Shown: positions 8,455 to 17,264 of the stretch, piece after piece | Layout of the letters: each line of letters begins with the position of its first letter | Position numbering within the stretch: the first letter of the stretch is position 1 | NCBI GenBank assembly: GCA_024227755.1 | Contig: JAAEUB010000166.1 | Location: forward strand, 1 to 34,464 | Reading direction: 5' to 3' | Length of the DNA: 34,464 nt | Origin: Paracoccaceae bacterium | Lineage (GTDB): Bacteria > Pseudomonadota > Alphaproteobacteria > Rhodobacterales > Rhodobacteraceae | Translations under genes and position numbers: made by a program | The notes under the pieces: model-generated | The model's input: the letters and a program-made list of their open reading frames with translations, nothing else | Told to the model about the DNA's origin: nothing | Databases searched by the model: none

Positions 8455-9675
8455 TCAAAACACCTGATCCAGAGCCAGGATCAGGTTTTTCACTTCCTTT
8501 TCAGTTGTATAATGTACAAAACTCAGACGCAGTACACCTTTTTCCGGATCTACCCCCATACCTTCAAGTGCACGGTTGGCATAAAAATCGCCACCACCAG
8601 CCATGATCCCTAATGGGGCAAGCTTGGCGGCTGTCGCCTCGCCCGGTCCCGGCAATTCAACTGCCACCGTCGCCGCGCGCCCGGCGGATTGTGCAGGTCC
8701 GATCAGGCGCACATCGTTTCGCGCCGACAGGTAATCCAACAGCGGCGTCAGTAACCGCTGCTCATGCGCCAGCATCAACCGGGCCACCCCGGCCGAACGC
8801 GCCCGTGGCCCGCCCTCAATCTTGTGATGTGCCGCCTGCGCCTCAATGTAATCCACCATCCCGGCCGAGGCCGCGACTTGGGCGTGATCAGGTCCGGCAG
8901 GGGTAAAACGTTTGTACAAAGTATCGGCGTTGAAATAATGCCCCTGATTGGGCAGCTTTTCACCCAGTTCGCGGCGGATGGTCATGATGCCCTGATGCGG
9001 CCCACCGGTTTTATAGGCTGAAAACAGATAGATATCGGCACCCAGCGCGCCTATGTCCGGAAATCCGTGCGGCGCATAGCTCACACCGTCCACACAGGTA
9101 TTTGCCCCGGCGTCGCGCACTTTTGCGCAGATGGTGGCGACATCATTAACCTCGCCCACCACGTTCGAGACATGGGGGAAGCATACCAGCCGGACGTTTT
9201 CATCCAGCAATTTGTCAAGCAAGGCTGGGTCCAAGTGACCGGTATCCCGGTCAATCTGCCATTCGCGTACCTCAATTCCTGCCTCGGCCAGACGCCGCCA
9301 CGGGCCTGAATTGGCCTCGTGATCCTGATTGGTAACGATGATCGCGTCACCGGGCTTAAGCATCGCGCGAAAAGCCTGCGACAGCACATAAGTGTTTTGC
9401 GTGGTTGACGGACCAAAGCTCAGCTCGTCGGTATCAACCCCAAGCATTGCCGCCAGCCTGATACGCGCCTCGTCCATCTCACGCCCGGCAAGCATGCTTG
9501 CCTCATAGGGCGCATAGGGTTGGACTTTGCGCGAGGTGTAAAAACGCATCAGCCGTTCAATTACGAAACGGCTGGTATACGAGCCGCCCGCGTTTTCAAA
9601 GAACGCCATTTCACCAAGCCCCGGTTCATCAAAGGCCGGAAATTGTGCACGGGTGAAATCCAGATCAAGCTGCAT
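8455..9675 (-). CDS. aminotransferase class V / cysteine-desulfurase-like protein
   Basis: A 406-aa PLP enzyme of the NifS/SufS-like class V fold. The ATG at 9675 is preceded by AAAGGAG; an upstream in-frame ATG (9729) lacks such a site and lies in the terminator region of the neighbouring gene. The PLP lysine is K222 in LFSAYKTGGPHQG, the cofactor Asp is D196 (CVDG), and H119 (NQDHEANSGPW) stacks on the ring as in the family. The short loop lacks a clear catalytic cysteine motif of SufS or IscS. It may therefore act on another substrate (selenocysteine lyase-, isopenicillin-epimerase- or kynureninase-like). It may act in sulfur handling, given the neighbouring cysK-trg unit, but a hairpin at its end separates it from trgA. 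Confidence 0.75.
   Translation of the reverse strand: MQLDLDFTRAQFPAFDEPGLGEMAFFENAGGSYTSRFVIERLMRFYTSRKVQPYAPYEASMLAGREMDEARIRLAAMLGVDTDELSFGPSTTQNTYVLSQAFRAMLKPGDAIIVTNQDHEANSGPWRRLAEAGIEVREWQIDRDTGHLDPALLDKLLDENVRLVCFPHVSNVVGEVNDVATICAKVRDAGANTCVDGVSYAPHGFPDIGALGADIYLFSAYKTGGPHQGIMTIRRELGEKLPNQGHYFNADTLYKRFTPAGPDHAQVAASAGMVDYIEAQAAHHKIEGGPRARSAGVARLMLAHEQRLLTPLLDYLSARNDVRLIGPAQSAGRAATVAVELPGPGEATAAKLAPLGIMAGGGDFYANRALEGMGVDPEKGVLRLSFVHYTTEKEVKNLILALDQVF
8463..8485 (-). terminator. hairpin at the 3' end of the class-V aminotransferase gene
   Basis: CCTGATCC (8463-8470) and GGATCAGG (8478-8485) form a perfect 8-bp stem with a 7-nt loop. It lies inside the last codons of the gene. On the minus strand it is followed by TGTTTTGAG containing the stop codon. 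On the plus strand it is followed by five T. It could be a bidirectional terminator, or simply stable coding sequence. Confidence 0.4.
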
Positions 9676-9710
9676 CAGAGCTCCTTTCAGGTTTTCTGGC
9701 ACTGAAATGC

Positions 9711-9750
9711 AAAAAGCCCCGAAGCGCAAGCACCCCGGGGCCTTCTTTTT
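9711..9750 (-). terminator. Rho-independent terminator after the BCCT transporter gene
   Basis: GCCCCG (9716-9721) pairs with CGGGGC (9736-9741). On the minus strand five T follow (9715-9711). On the plus strand a CTTCTTTTT run follows (9742-9750), so it may work in both directions. It lies 13 nt after the transporter stop codon and 36 nt before the next gene's start. Confidence 0.7.
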
Positions 9751-9762
9751 GTGGTTGCCTTT

Positions 9763-11400
9763 CTAGCGTGGTTCGCTGCGCAACCCTTTCAAAACCGCCC
9801 AGCACATGAGCAGCAGGATCGCGGTAAATGGCAAGCCGGTCGAGATCACCATCGCCTGCAAGCTAACCAGACCACCGCCAAGCAAAAGCACGATAGCCAC
9901 CGCGCCTTCGAAGATGCACCAGAAAACCCGCTGTGGTACCGGCGCGTCAACCTTGCCGCCCGCAGTGATGGTGTCAATTACCAGACTGCCCGAGTCAGAC
10001 GAGGTGACAAAGAATACCACAACCAGAATGATCCCGATGAACGAGGTAATGGATGCCAGCGGCAATTCGGCAAGCATCTTGAACAATTTCAGTTCAAGCG
10101 GTGCCGATGTCACAGTTTCCAGCCCATCCTGAATGACCTGCTGAATGGCCGTGCCGCCAAAAACCGACATCCAAAGCACACAAACCAGCGACGGGATCAA
10201 GAGGACCGAGATCAGGAACTCGCGCACAGTGCGCCCACGGCTGACACGGGCGATGAACATGCCCACAAAAGGTGACCAGCTGATCCACCAGGCCCAGTAA
10301 AACGCGCTCCAGCCCTGGCTGAAGTTAGCGTCTTCGCGGCCAAATGGCATCGAAAGTGCGGGCAAGTACTGGATATAAGCCATCAGGCTGTCAACAAAAC
10401 CAGTGAGGATTGCCATTGTGGGCCCGACTATTAGCACGAACAGCAATAAAATCGCTGCCAGCCCCATATTGATCTCGGACAAAACCTTGACCCCGCCATC
10501 TAGGCCGCGCACCACCGATATCAGAGCAACCGCAGTAATGGCAGAGATCAAGATGACCTCGGTGGTTGATCCCGTGGGGATGCCGAAAAGCTCGTGCAAT
10601 CCGGCGGTGGCTTGGGTCGCCCCGAAGCCCAGCGAAGTTGCCAAACCAAAGAGGGTGGCAAAAACCGCCATCACGTCGATGATGTGACCAACCCAGCCCC
10701 ATACCAGATCGCCAAAGATCGGATGAAAGGCCGAGCGAACCGTCAGCGGTAAACCCTTGTTATAGCTGAACAAACCCAATGCCAGGCCTACAATGGCGTA
10801 GATCCCCCAAGGGTGAAGCCCCCAGTGATAGATCGTCGCCGCCATTCCAAGGCGCGCCGCACCAGCATTGTCACCAACCGCAGCACCCAAAGGTGCCCAG
10901 TCAATGCGGGCTCCGGTCTCGTCCAGAGAAGTGCCGCCGACGGATGAGGCAAAGTGGCTGAGCGGCTCTGAAACACCGTAAAACATCAGCCCGATGCCCA
11001 TGCCTGCGGCAAACAACATCGCGAACCAGCCGACATAAGTGTAGTCAGGCTTGGCATCGCTGCCTCCCAGCCTGATTTTACCCCATGGGCTGACAATCAG
11101 AAACAGGCAGAAAAGAACGATTAAATTGGCCGAGCCCAGAAAGAACCAGTCAAAGGTGCTGGTTAAAGCGGGCCTGAGCCAGCTGAAAAACGCCGTCGAT
11201 TGCTCGGGCAGAGCAAGCGCGTAAAACACAAAAGCCACAATCGCCAGCCCTGAAATCAGAAAGACCGGGTTGTGAACATCAAGCCCGAACGGGCCAAGCT
11301 TTGGTTGGATATTGTGCTGACCTACCTCATAATCGGTCTCGATAACGGTCGCCGCCCCTTGCGGTGCGGGTATACCAGTTTCTACTTCGTCTTCAGACAT
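9763..11400 (-). CDS. BCCT family transporter (betaine/choline/carnitine type)
   Basis: A 545-aa inner-membrane secondary transporter with 12 predicted membrane helices. The glycine-rich unwound helix reads GMGIGLMFYG (133-142). The aromatic substrate-binding box W-A-W-W-I-S-W lies at 369-375, followed by SPFVGMFIARVSRGRT, the family signature. W193 and the HPWG motif (196-199) are also present. AGGGAGCAAGCGT precedes the ATG. The GMGIG form resembles betaine-type, sodium- or proton-coupled members such as BetP and OpuD; DMSP or choline are also plausible in a marine relative. The short C-terminal tail (~15 residues) lacks the long osmosensing extension of BetP. It is a single-gene unit ended by its own terminator. 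Confidence 0.93.
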   Translation of the reverse strand: MSEDEVETGIPAPQGAATVIETDYEVGQHNIQPKLGPFGLDVHNPVFLISGLAIVAFVFYALALPEQSTAFFSWLRPALTSTFDWFFLGSANLIVLFCLFLIVSPWGKIRLGGSDAKPDYTYVGWFAMLFAAGMGIGLMFYGVSEPLSHFASSVGGTSLDETGARIDWAPLGAAVGDNAGAARLGMAATIYHWGLHPWGIYAIVGLALGLFSYNKGLPLTVRSAFHPIFGDLVWGWVGHIIDVMAVFATLFGLATSLGFGATQATAGLHELFGIPTGSTTEVILISAITAVALISVVRGLDGGVKVLSEINMGLAAILLLFVLIVGPTMAILTGFVDSLMAYIQYLPALSMPFGREDANFSQGWSAFYWAWWISWSPFVGMFIARVSRGRTVREFLISVLLIPSLVCVLWMSVFGGTAIQQVIQDGLETVTSAPLELKLFKMLAELPLASITSFIGIILVVVFFVTSSDSGSLVIDTITAGGKVDAPVPQRVFWCIFEGAVAIVLLLGGGLVSLQAMVISTGLPFTAILLLMCWAVLKGLRSEPR

Positions 11401-11780
11401 ACGCTTGCTCCCTGTTTCATTTTCTTAACAAAACTCCGCTTGTTATTGTGACAAAAGGTCGGCCAGGCTGATCTGGCAGCGTTCCTTTTGCCTAAAGCGT
11501 CCGAGGCGATTACCCTTGGCGCTATTGCGGATTACGCACTTTGCTTGCTTCATGGGGTTGATATTACCCGCCCCCATAGCAGCCACAGTACGTAAACTTT
11601 CGTGGCGAGGTGCCGATAAAGCGCAGGATTCTCGCGCGAAAACGACAAAAGGGACCCAATATCGCGCCGTTTCGGCCACTTAATAAGCCCATACTTGGCC
11701 GAAAAACGCGCTGCAACGCCATTTTGCTGCCTATTCACTGCCCCATTGCCCCCACTCATCAGCCCGCGTAAACCAGCGCC
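11401..11780. other. intergenic region, divergent promoters expected, no gene seen
   Basis: This 380-bp gap separates the BCCT transporter (leftward) from trpC (rightward). Minus-strand open frames over 11443-11679 and 11550-11930 have compositionally odd translations and no ribosome site, and one of them runs into trpC, so they are not called. The gap must hold both promoters, but I see no convincing -35/-10 pair, operator, trp-leader peptide or attenuator hairpin. Confidence 0.6.
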
Positions 11781-12581
11781 ATGGTTACTGTATTGGATAA
11801 AATAAAAGCCTATAAGCTGAAGGAAGTAGCGGCACGAAAAGCCGCGCACCCAATAGGCGAGGTAGAAGATGCCGCGCGCGCCGCTGGCCCCGTACGTGGC
11901 TTTGCCAGAGCATTGGCGCGGGCTTCGCAAAACGGTTACGGGCTGATCGCCGAAGTCAAGAAAGCCAGCCCCTCAAAAGGGTTGATCCGCGCCGATTTCG
12001 ACCCACCAGCTTTGGCGCGCGCTTATGAGGCCGGGGGCGCTACCTGTCTTTCCGTGCTGACGGACACGCCCAGCTTTCAGGGTGCTGACGCCTTTTTGGT
12101 TGCGGCGCGCGAAGCCACCAACCTGCCTGCCCTGCGCAAAGACTTCATGTATGACACCTATCAGGTCGCCGAAGCGCGCGCTTTGGGGGCTGATTGCATC
12201 CTGATCATAATGGCCTCGGTCTCGGACGCGCAGGCGGGTGAACTGGAAGAGGCCGCATTTTCATGGGGCATGGATGTTCTGGTCGAAGTGCATGACGAGG
12301 CTGAACTGGAACGCGCAGGCGCGCTGAAATCACCCTTACTGGGCATCAATAACCGTAACCTCAAGACCTTTGAAACCTCGCTCGATACGACCAGACGCTT
12401 ATCGGCGCTGGCGCCAAAGGGCCGCCTTTTGGTCTGCGAAAGCGGCCTTTCCGGCCCTGCCGATCTGGCAAAAATGGCAGCCGTAGGTGCACGCACGTTC
12501 CTGATCGGTGAAAGCCTGATGCGTCAAAGCAACGTTGAGGCAGCAACCCGAAACCTTCTGGCTAATCCGGTGAAAATATGA
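11781..12581 (+). CDS. trpC: indole-3-glycerol phosphate synthase
   Basis: A 266-aa TIM-barrel enzyme that closes carboxyphenylamino-deoxyribulose-phosphate to indole-glycerol phosphate in tryptophan synthesis. All catalytic landmarks are present: E58 and K60 in [12 protein letters not shown]120 in LRKDF, E169 in VLVEVHD, N190/N191 in [10 protein letters not shown], and E220-S221 in VCESG. The phosphate loop LIGESLM lies at 241-247. The N-terminal helix [16 protein letters not shown] is typical and fixes the start, although the ribosome site is weak. It overlaps moaC by 4 nt (ATGA). The usual upstream partners trpG and trpD are not present here; a BCCT transporter faces the other way 380 bp upstream. 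Confidence 0.97.
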   Translation: MVTVLDKIKAYKLKEVAARKAAHPIGEVEDAARAAGPVRGFARALARASQNGYGLIAEVKKASPSKGLIRADFDPPALARAYEAGGATCLSVLTDTPSFQGADAFLVAAREATNLPALRKDFMYDTYQVAEARALGADCILIIMASVSDAQAGELEEAAFSWGMDVLVEVHDEAELERAGALKSPLLGINNRNLKTFETSLDTTRRLSALAPKGRLLVCESGLSGPADLAKMAAVGARTFLIGESLMRQSNVEAATRNLLANPVKI

Positions 12582-13060
12582 GCAACGAACTCACCCATTT
12601 CGACGATCAGGGACAGGCGCACATGGTTGATGTGTCTGAAAAGGACGTCACCTCGCGCGAGGCAACAGCTTTAGGCCGGGTGGTAATGACACCTGACACT
12701 CTGGCGCGCGTTCTTGAGGGCAGCGCCAAGAAAGGCGACGTTTTGGGTGTGGCACGACTTGCGGGCATCATGGCGGCCAAAAAAACCTCGGACCTCATTC
12801 CACTTTGTCACCCACTGGCGCTGACGAAAGTTGCGGTCGAGCTGACCCCTGACACCGACCTGCCAGGCGTGCAGATTTCCGCCACCGTGCGCAATTCTGG
12901 CCAGACCGGGGTTGAGATGGAGGCACTAACAGCGGTCTCGGTCGCCGCCCTGACGGTATATGATATGCTGAAAGCGGTCGAAAAGGGAATGCACATCGAA
13001 AATATCCACCTTGCCCGTAAAACTGGCGGTAAATCAGGGGTTTACGAGGCCAAGGGATGA
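12578..13060 (+). CDS. moaC: cyclic pyranopterin monophosphate synthase
   Basis: 160 aa. With MoaA it converts GTP-derived cyclic intermediate into cyclic pyranopterin monophosphate, the first step of molybdenum cofactor synthesis. Signature motifs are [13 protein letters not shown] (68-80, including H78), [20 protein letters not shown] (111-130, with D129) and KTGGKSG (148-154). It overlaps trpC and moeA by 4 nt each (ATGA), so the three genes are translationally coupled. Length and motif spacing match the family exactly. Confidence 0.97.
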   Translation: MSNELTHFDDQGQAHMVDVSEKDVTSREATALGRVVMTPDTLARVLEGSAKKGDVLGVARLAGIMAAKKTSDLIPLCHPLALTKVAVELTPDTDLPGVQISATVRNSGQTGVEMEALTAVSVAALTVYDMLKAVEKGMHIENIHLARKTGGKSGVYEAKG

Positions 13061-14241
13061 CCACCCCCACTCAGGCGCTGGCGCATATTTTCGCCCTTCT
13101 ACCCGCACCAAAAAATGAAATCATACCTCTGCGAAAGGCTGCGGGGAGAGTTCTGGCCGCGCCCGCAATTGCCACGCGCGACCTGCCACCATTTCCGGCC
13201 GCCGCAATGGACGGCTATGCGCTGAATGGTATTGAGGCCGACCCTGAAGCGATGTTTCGTGTCATTGGGGAAGCGGCAGCGGGGCACGGGTTTTCGGGCC
13301 ATGTCGGTGCCGGGGAATGCGTGCGCATCTTCACCGGGGCCCCGATGCCCGAAGGTGCAAACCGGGTAATCATGCAAGAGCAAGCAACCCGCCGTGACGA
13401 TCTGGTCACTCTGGCCTGCGATCTGGATGCCCGCGCATTTACCCGTGCACAAGGGTCAGATTTCGCCATTGGTGACAAGCTTGAGGCACCGCGGGTTTTA
13501 AGCCCCGACGATCTGGCCCTGTTGGCGTCGATGAATATCAACGAGGTCACAGTCTCCCGCCGCCCAATCGTGGCCATCTTGCCCACCGGGGACGAATTGG
13601 TAATGCCGGGCGAGGATCCGCGACCGGACCAGATTATCGCCTCAAACGCATTTGGTCTGAAGGCACTGGTTGAAGGGGCTGGGGGCAAGGCGCGCATGTT
13701 GCCGATTGCCCGCGACAACAAGGCATCACTCGGCCAGGCCTTTGCGCTGGCCAAAGGCGTTGACCTGATAGTCACCACTGGCGGTGCTTCGGTGGGTGAT
13801 CATGATATCGTTGCGGATGTCGGGAAGGAATTTGGACTGAAACTCAGTTTTTCGGGGCTGGATATGCGCCCCGGTAAACCGATGATGGCCGGGGGAATGG
13901 GCGCGCGAATGGGGAATACACCTTTGATTGGTCTGCCTGGCAGCCCCTATGCTGTCATGGTACTTGGCCGGGTTTTTCTGGTACCTGCTGTGCAGGCAAT
14001 GCTTGGCCTTGGTGAAAAACCTGCACCGCTTTCGCGCGCGCGCCTTACCGAACCCTTAAGACGTGGCGGCAGATTTGAACAATTTCTTACAGCGCAGGTC
14101 AGCCCGCAAGGCATTGCCCCCCTGCCCAAGCCACCCGGTTCGCTGATGTCACCGGACGCACGAGGTAACGCCCTTTTACATCGCGCAGCTGATGACATCG
14201 CGCGTGAAACGGGTGAAATCGTCGAGTATTTGCCCGTTTAA
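13057..14241 (+). CDS. moeA: molybdopterin molybdotransferase
   Basis: A 394-aa enzyme that inserts molybdate into adenylated molybdopterin. Landmarks are [12 protein letters not shown] (44-55), [12 protein letters not shown] (90-101), the MoCF fold motifs PTGDE (176-180) and [11 protein letters not shown] (240-250), DMRPGKP (269-275), and [11 protein letters not shown] (292-302), where most relatives have GNP in place of GSP. A C-terminal beta domain (~325-394) follows. It is coupled to moaC by ATGA. The next gene, lexA, has its own promoter in the 116-bp gap, so moeA probably ends the trpC-moaC-moeA unit. Confidence 0.96.
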   Translation: MTTPTQALAHIFALLPAPKNEIIPLRKAAGRVLAAPAIATRDLPPFPAAAMDGYALNGIEADPEAMFRVIGEAAAGHGFSGHVGAGECVRIFTGAPMPEGANRVIMQEQATRRDDLVTLACDLDARAFTRAQGSDFAIGDKLEAPRVLSPDDLALLASMNINEVTVSRRPIVAILPTGDELVMPGEDPRPDQIIASNAFGLKALVEGAGGKARMLPIARDNKASLGQAFALAKGVDLIVTTGGASVGDHDIVADVGKEFGLKLSFSGLDMRPGKPMMAGGMGARMGNTPLIGLPGSPYAVMVLGRVFLVPAVQAMLGLGEKPAPLSRARLTEPLRRGGRFEQFLTAQVSPQGIAPLPKPPGSLMSPDARGNALLHRAADDIARETGEIVEYLPV

Positions 14242-14275
14242 GCTGTCAAATCCGGCTTTTCTAACCCGCCTTTCG

Positions 14276-14315
14276 TTGACACAAAACAAGAACACGGCTA
14301 GAACATTACCTGAAC
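14276..14315 (+). promoter_or_regulatory. lexA promoter with two overlapping SOS (LexA) boxes
   Basis: A -35 TTGACA (14276-14281) and a -10 CTAGAA (14298-14303) are separated by 16 nt. Three GAAC units at 14290-14293, 14301-14304 and 14312-14315 are each separated by exactly 7 nt, giving GAAC-N7-GAAC twice in register. GAAC-N7-GAAC (the complement of GTTC-N7-GTTC) is the known LexA operator of Rhodobacter and other alphaproteobacteria. The boxes cover the -10 and the start point, as expected for autorepression. Confidence 0.85.
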
Positions 14316-14357
14316 TGATCCGCAAAGGGATCAGATACAGGACGGAAGGATGCAGCC

Positions 14358-15053
14358 ATGTTAACCCGTAAGCAGATGGAATTGCTGGGATTTATCCACA
14401 AACGTATTCAGCGTGACGGGGTGCCGCCTTCGTTTGACGAGATGAAAGATGCGCTGAGCCTGCGCTCGAAATCCGGCATTCACCGGCTGATTACTGCATT
14501 GGAAGAGCGTGGATTTATCCGCCGTTTAGCCCACCGCGCGCGCGCCATCGAAATCGTCAAGCTGCCCGAAATGATGGAGCATAACGGGCGCGCCGGCTTT
14601 GAACCAAGGGTCATTGAGGGCGACAAGGTGGACCAACCACGCGGGGCAATGGTCGCAAAAAGCACCAGCGCCACAGAGCTTCCTCTGCTTGGGCGCATAG
14701 CCGCCGGTCACCCGATCGAGGCGATTGTGGACGGTGCCCAGAACGTGGCAGTGCCGGGCCAAATGCTGGCCGGGCAAGGCAACCATTATGCGCTTGAAGT
14801 CAAAGGGGATTCGATGATCGACGCTGGCATCAACAGTGGTGATATCGTCGTGATCCGCGAAACTCCTACCGCAGAAAACGGTGACATCGTGGTGGCTCAG
14901 GTCGATGGCTATGAGGCGACGCTGAAACGTTTTCGTCGTCAGGGCGATATGATCGCATTAGAGGCGGCAAATCCGGCCTATGAAACAAGGCTTCTGCGCG
15001 AAGGGCAAGTCAAGGTTCAGGGCAAGCTGGTGGGGCTGATCCGGACCTACTAA
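14358..15053 (+). CDS. lexA: LexA repressor, SOS regulator and self-cleaving protease
   Basis: 231 aa. The N-terminal winged helix ([17 protein letters not shown]...; recognition region [18 protein letters not shown] at 38-55) binds SOS operators. The C-terminal S24 peptidase domain has the A116-G117 cleavage site ([11 protein letters not shown]), catalytic S152 ([10 protein letters not shown]) and K190 (YEATLKRF). RecA-stimulated self-cleavage releases repression after DNA damage. The linker of ~35 residues is longer than in E. coli, as is usual in alphaproteobacteria. GGAAGG precedes the ATG, and two SOS boxes lie 43-68 nt upstream. It converges with comEC. Confidence 0.97.
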   Translation: MLTRKQMELLGFIHKRIQRDGVPPSFDEMKDALSLRSKSGIHRLITALEERGFIRRLAHRARAIEIVKLPEMMEHNGRAGFEPRVIEGDKVDQPRGAMVAKSTSATELPLLGRIAAGHPIEAIVDGAQNVAVPGQMLAGQGNHYALEVKGDSMIDAGINSGDIVVIRETPTAENGDIVVAQVDGYEATLKRFRRQGDMIALEAANPAYETRLLREGQVKVQGKLVGLIRTY

Positions 15054-15124
15054 GGCGTTTCCTTCGGGCGCATAAAGCAGGCCGCGATCACGGGTTTTGA
15101 TGCGGTTCTTTCTTCGTTCAGCCA

Positions 15125-17188
15125 TCATTCCGCTGGGGTATTCCACAACCTTTTTCCGGCTACCGTAGCGCTGTCGACGATCCGCCAGCCCTGCGCCCCG
15201 GCATAGATTGCCAACGTGCCTTTTTGGTCCATGAAAGCACGGTCCAGAACAAGGCAATCGGGCACCGGTTCGCTTAGCACGCCTGACAAGATCACCACAT
15301 CCGCCTTTATGCAGGCTTCCTCAACCCGCTCAACCGCGCCGCGCCCGCTAAGCTGCACCGCCCTTTTGCTGCCAAGTTCGAACCTTAACCGGCCCTTTTC
15401 TCCGGCAAAGCCAGCCCGTGCAAAAGCCACATCCTGAGCGACCGCATCGCCATCGTTTTCCAGCCAACTTGTCGCCAAAAACCCCTCGCCGCGTGGTTTA
15501 TTCAAGGCCCGGCCCTGTTCCCCCATAAGTCCGACAAGCCCACCCGAGGGCGATATCAACAGGTCGGGCCGTTCAGCCACCGACCACAGCACAAAGCCCA
15601 GTGTCAAAGGCAAAACCCCGCTGCAACGTGCCCTGCCCTGAAACAAAACTCCCAATAACCCGCCCAGTGCGACGAGCGGCAGCACCACCGCTCCCGGTGT
15701 CACCACATGGCCGATTGCACCCTCCATTGAGGACACGTGCCCCGCTACGGCAAGGATCCAGTTGATCGCCGGGCGTATCATTATCAGTGCCAGCGACGAC
15801 AGGCCTATGGGTGTCAGCAACCCTGCCAGTACCGCACCCGGCATGACCACCATTCCCATCACCGGCACCGCCAACAGATTGGCCATCAGGCCAAAATATG
15901 AAACCTGATTGAAATGCGCTGCCGCAAACGGCGCGGTTGCCGCCCCTGCCACCGCTGATGAAATCACTACGGCCAGCATAGGTCGGGCCCAGCGTGGCAC
16001 CCGCCAAGGTCGCTTTTCTTCCGGCCAATCGCGGATCCAGCCAAACACTGCAACCAGTGCGGTCGTTGCGGAAAATGACATCTGAAACCCCGGCCCAGTC
16101 AGGGCTTCGGGACGTAATACCAACACGATCAACGCGGCCATTGCGACCGATCGCAGGGTCAGCGCGCGCCGATCGAAAAGCACGGCGATGAACATCACAG
16201 CGACCATGATAAACGCACGCTGGGTGGCAACATTGCCCCCCGACAAGGCCAGATAAAATGCCCCCGCAGCCAGCGCCAGCAGAGCCGCAATTTTTTTAAC
16301 AGGAAAGCGCAGGGCGATCCACGGCGCAAGGGCCATGACGTAGCGCAGGGCGGCAAAGACAAACCCGGTCAAAAGCCCCATATGCAGGCCGGAAATTGCC
16401 AGCAAATGCGCCAGATTTGACCCGCGCAAATCTGCCAGCGTCGCCTGGCCGATTGCGGCGCGGTCACCGGTCATGATGGCAGCAGCGAAAGCCCCGGCCT
16501 CACCGGGCATTTTTACCTGTACCGCGTTGGAAATCCGCATCCGTAACCGGTGCAGAAAAAGCCCCGCCCTGCCCTCAACCGCCGGGGCGATGGCAAGTAC
16601 CGGTACTCTGGTATACCCAACCGCTCCGATTTGGCGAAACCACGCCATGCGCTGAAAATCAAAGCCCCCAGGCTCTACCGGGCCGGACGGGGCGGAAAGA
16701 TGCGCCGTGGTAATAATCCGCAGGCCCGGTTCGGGCGTGATAAACCCCTGCTGACCATGCAATGAGACACGTATGCGCTTCGGTGTGCGTTCTGGCCGAA
16801 CCCCATCAATGCGGACTTGATCCAGTGTCAGGCGCACAGCATCCGAGCCAGAGCGGTCAACAACTACCACCCGGCCCTCAACCGCGCCATAAAACCGAAA
16901 CTCAAGTTTCGCGGCTGCAATAGTGTTTGCCCGCCCGGCCGCCAAAACCAGACCCGCCGTCAATAAGGCAACCGCAATAAGCAACGGCCCTGCCCCGCCG
17001 CCAACCCGCCAGCCAAGAATAGCCGAGAGGACGCTGACCACAGCAAGCAGGGCTAATGCCCGTCCCCCAGGTTCGAGCGGCAACAGGAAATAAAGACCCA
17101 CGCCAGTGCCAAGAAACACCGGTGACCAGACAAATAACCGCCCGCGCATCGCCTCGACATGTGCAAACAGCCAAACCAAAGCGGCCAC
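15125..17188 (-). CDS. comEC: ComEC/Rec2 family DNA uptake channel protein
   Basis: A 687-aa polytopic inner-membrane protein thought to pass transforming DNA into the cytoplasm. The N-terminal membrane segments and DUF4131-type beta region occupy ~1-190. The Competence domain carries the conserved LAISGLHMGLLTG motif (~260-275) and PGFQMSF, followed by many membrane helices to ~540. The C-terminal ~130 residues correspond to the metallo-beta-lactamase-like part but show no HxHxDH motif, so the nuclease site seems degenerate. The start is GTG at 17188, supported by GGAGGACAA directly upstream. It diverges from gltX (76 bp apart). Confidence 0.93.
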   Translation of the reverse strand: MAALVWLFAHVEAMRGRLFVWSPVFLGTGVGLYFLLPLEPGGRALALLAVVSVLSAILGWRVGGGAGPLLIAVALLTAGLVLAAGRANTIAAAKLEFRFYGAVEGRVVVVDRSGSDAVRLTLDQVRIDGVRPERTPKRIRVSLHGQQGFITPEPGLRIITTAHLSAPSGPVEPGGFDFQRMAWFRQIGAVGYTRVPVLAIAPAVEGRAGLFLHRLRMRISNAVQVKMPGEAGAFAAAIMTGDRAAIGQATLADLRGSNLAHLLAISGLHMGLLTGFVFAALRYVMALAPWIALRFPVKKIAALLALAAGAFYLALSGGNVATQRAFIMVAVMFIAVLFDRRALTLRSVAMAALIVLVLRPEALTGPGFQMSFSATTALVAVFGWIRDWPEEKRPWRVPRWARPMLAVVISSAVAGAATAPFAAAHFNQVSYFGLMANLLAVPVMGMVVMPGAVLAGLLTPIGLSSLALIMIRPAINWILAVAGHVSSMEGAIGHVVTPGAVVLPLVALGGLLGVLFQGRARCSGVLPLTLGFVLWSVAERPDLLISPSGGLVGLMGEQGRALNKPRGEGFLATSWLENDGDAVAQDVAFARAGFAGEKGRLRFELGSKRAVQLSGRGAVERVEEACIKADVVILSGVLSEPVPDCLVLDRAFMDQKGTLAIYAGAQGWRIVDSATVAGKRLWNTPAE

Positions 17189-17264
17189 TTGTCCTCCCCC
17201 TTGCCATTGAATAGACCTTGCCGGAACTTATCCCTTTCATGGTTTCTAAAAGGTTAATACTCCC

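Noticed and set aside
11443-11930. Minus-strand small open frames between the BCCT gene and trpC
   Set aside because: They have no ribosome site and no family resemblance, and one overlaps the start of trpC in antisense.
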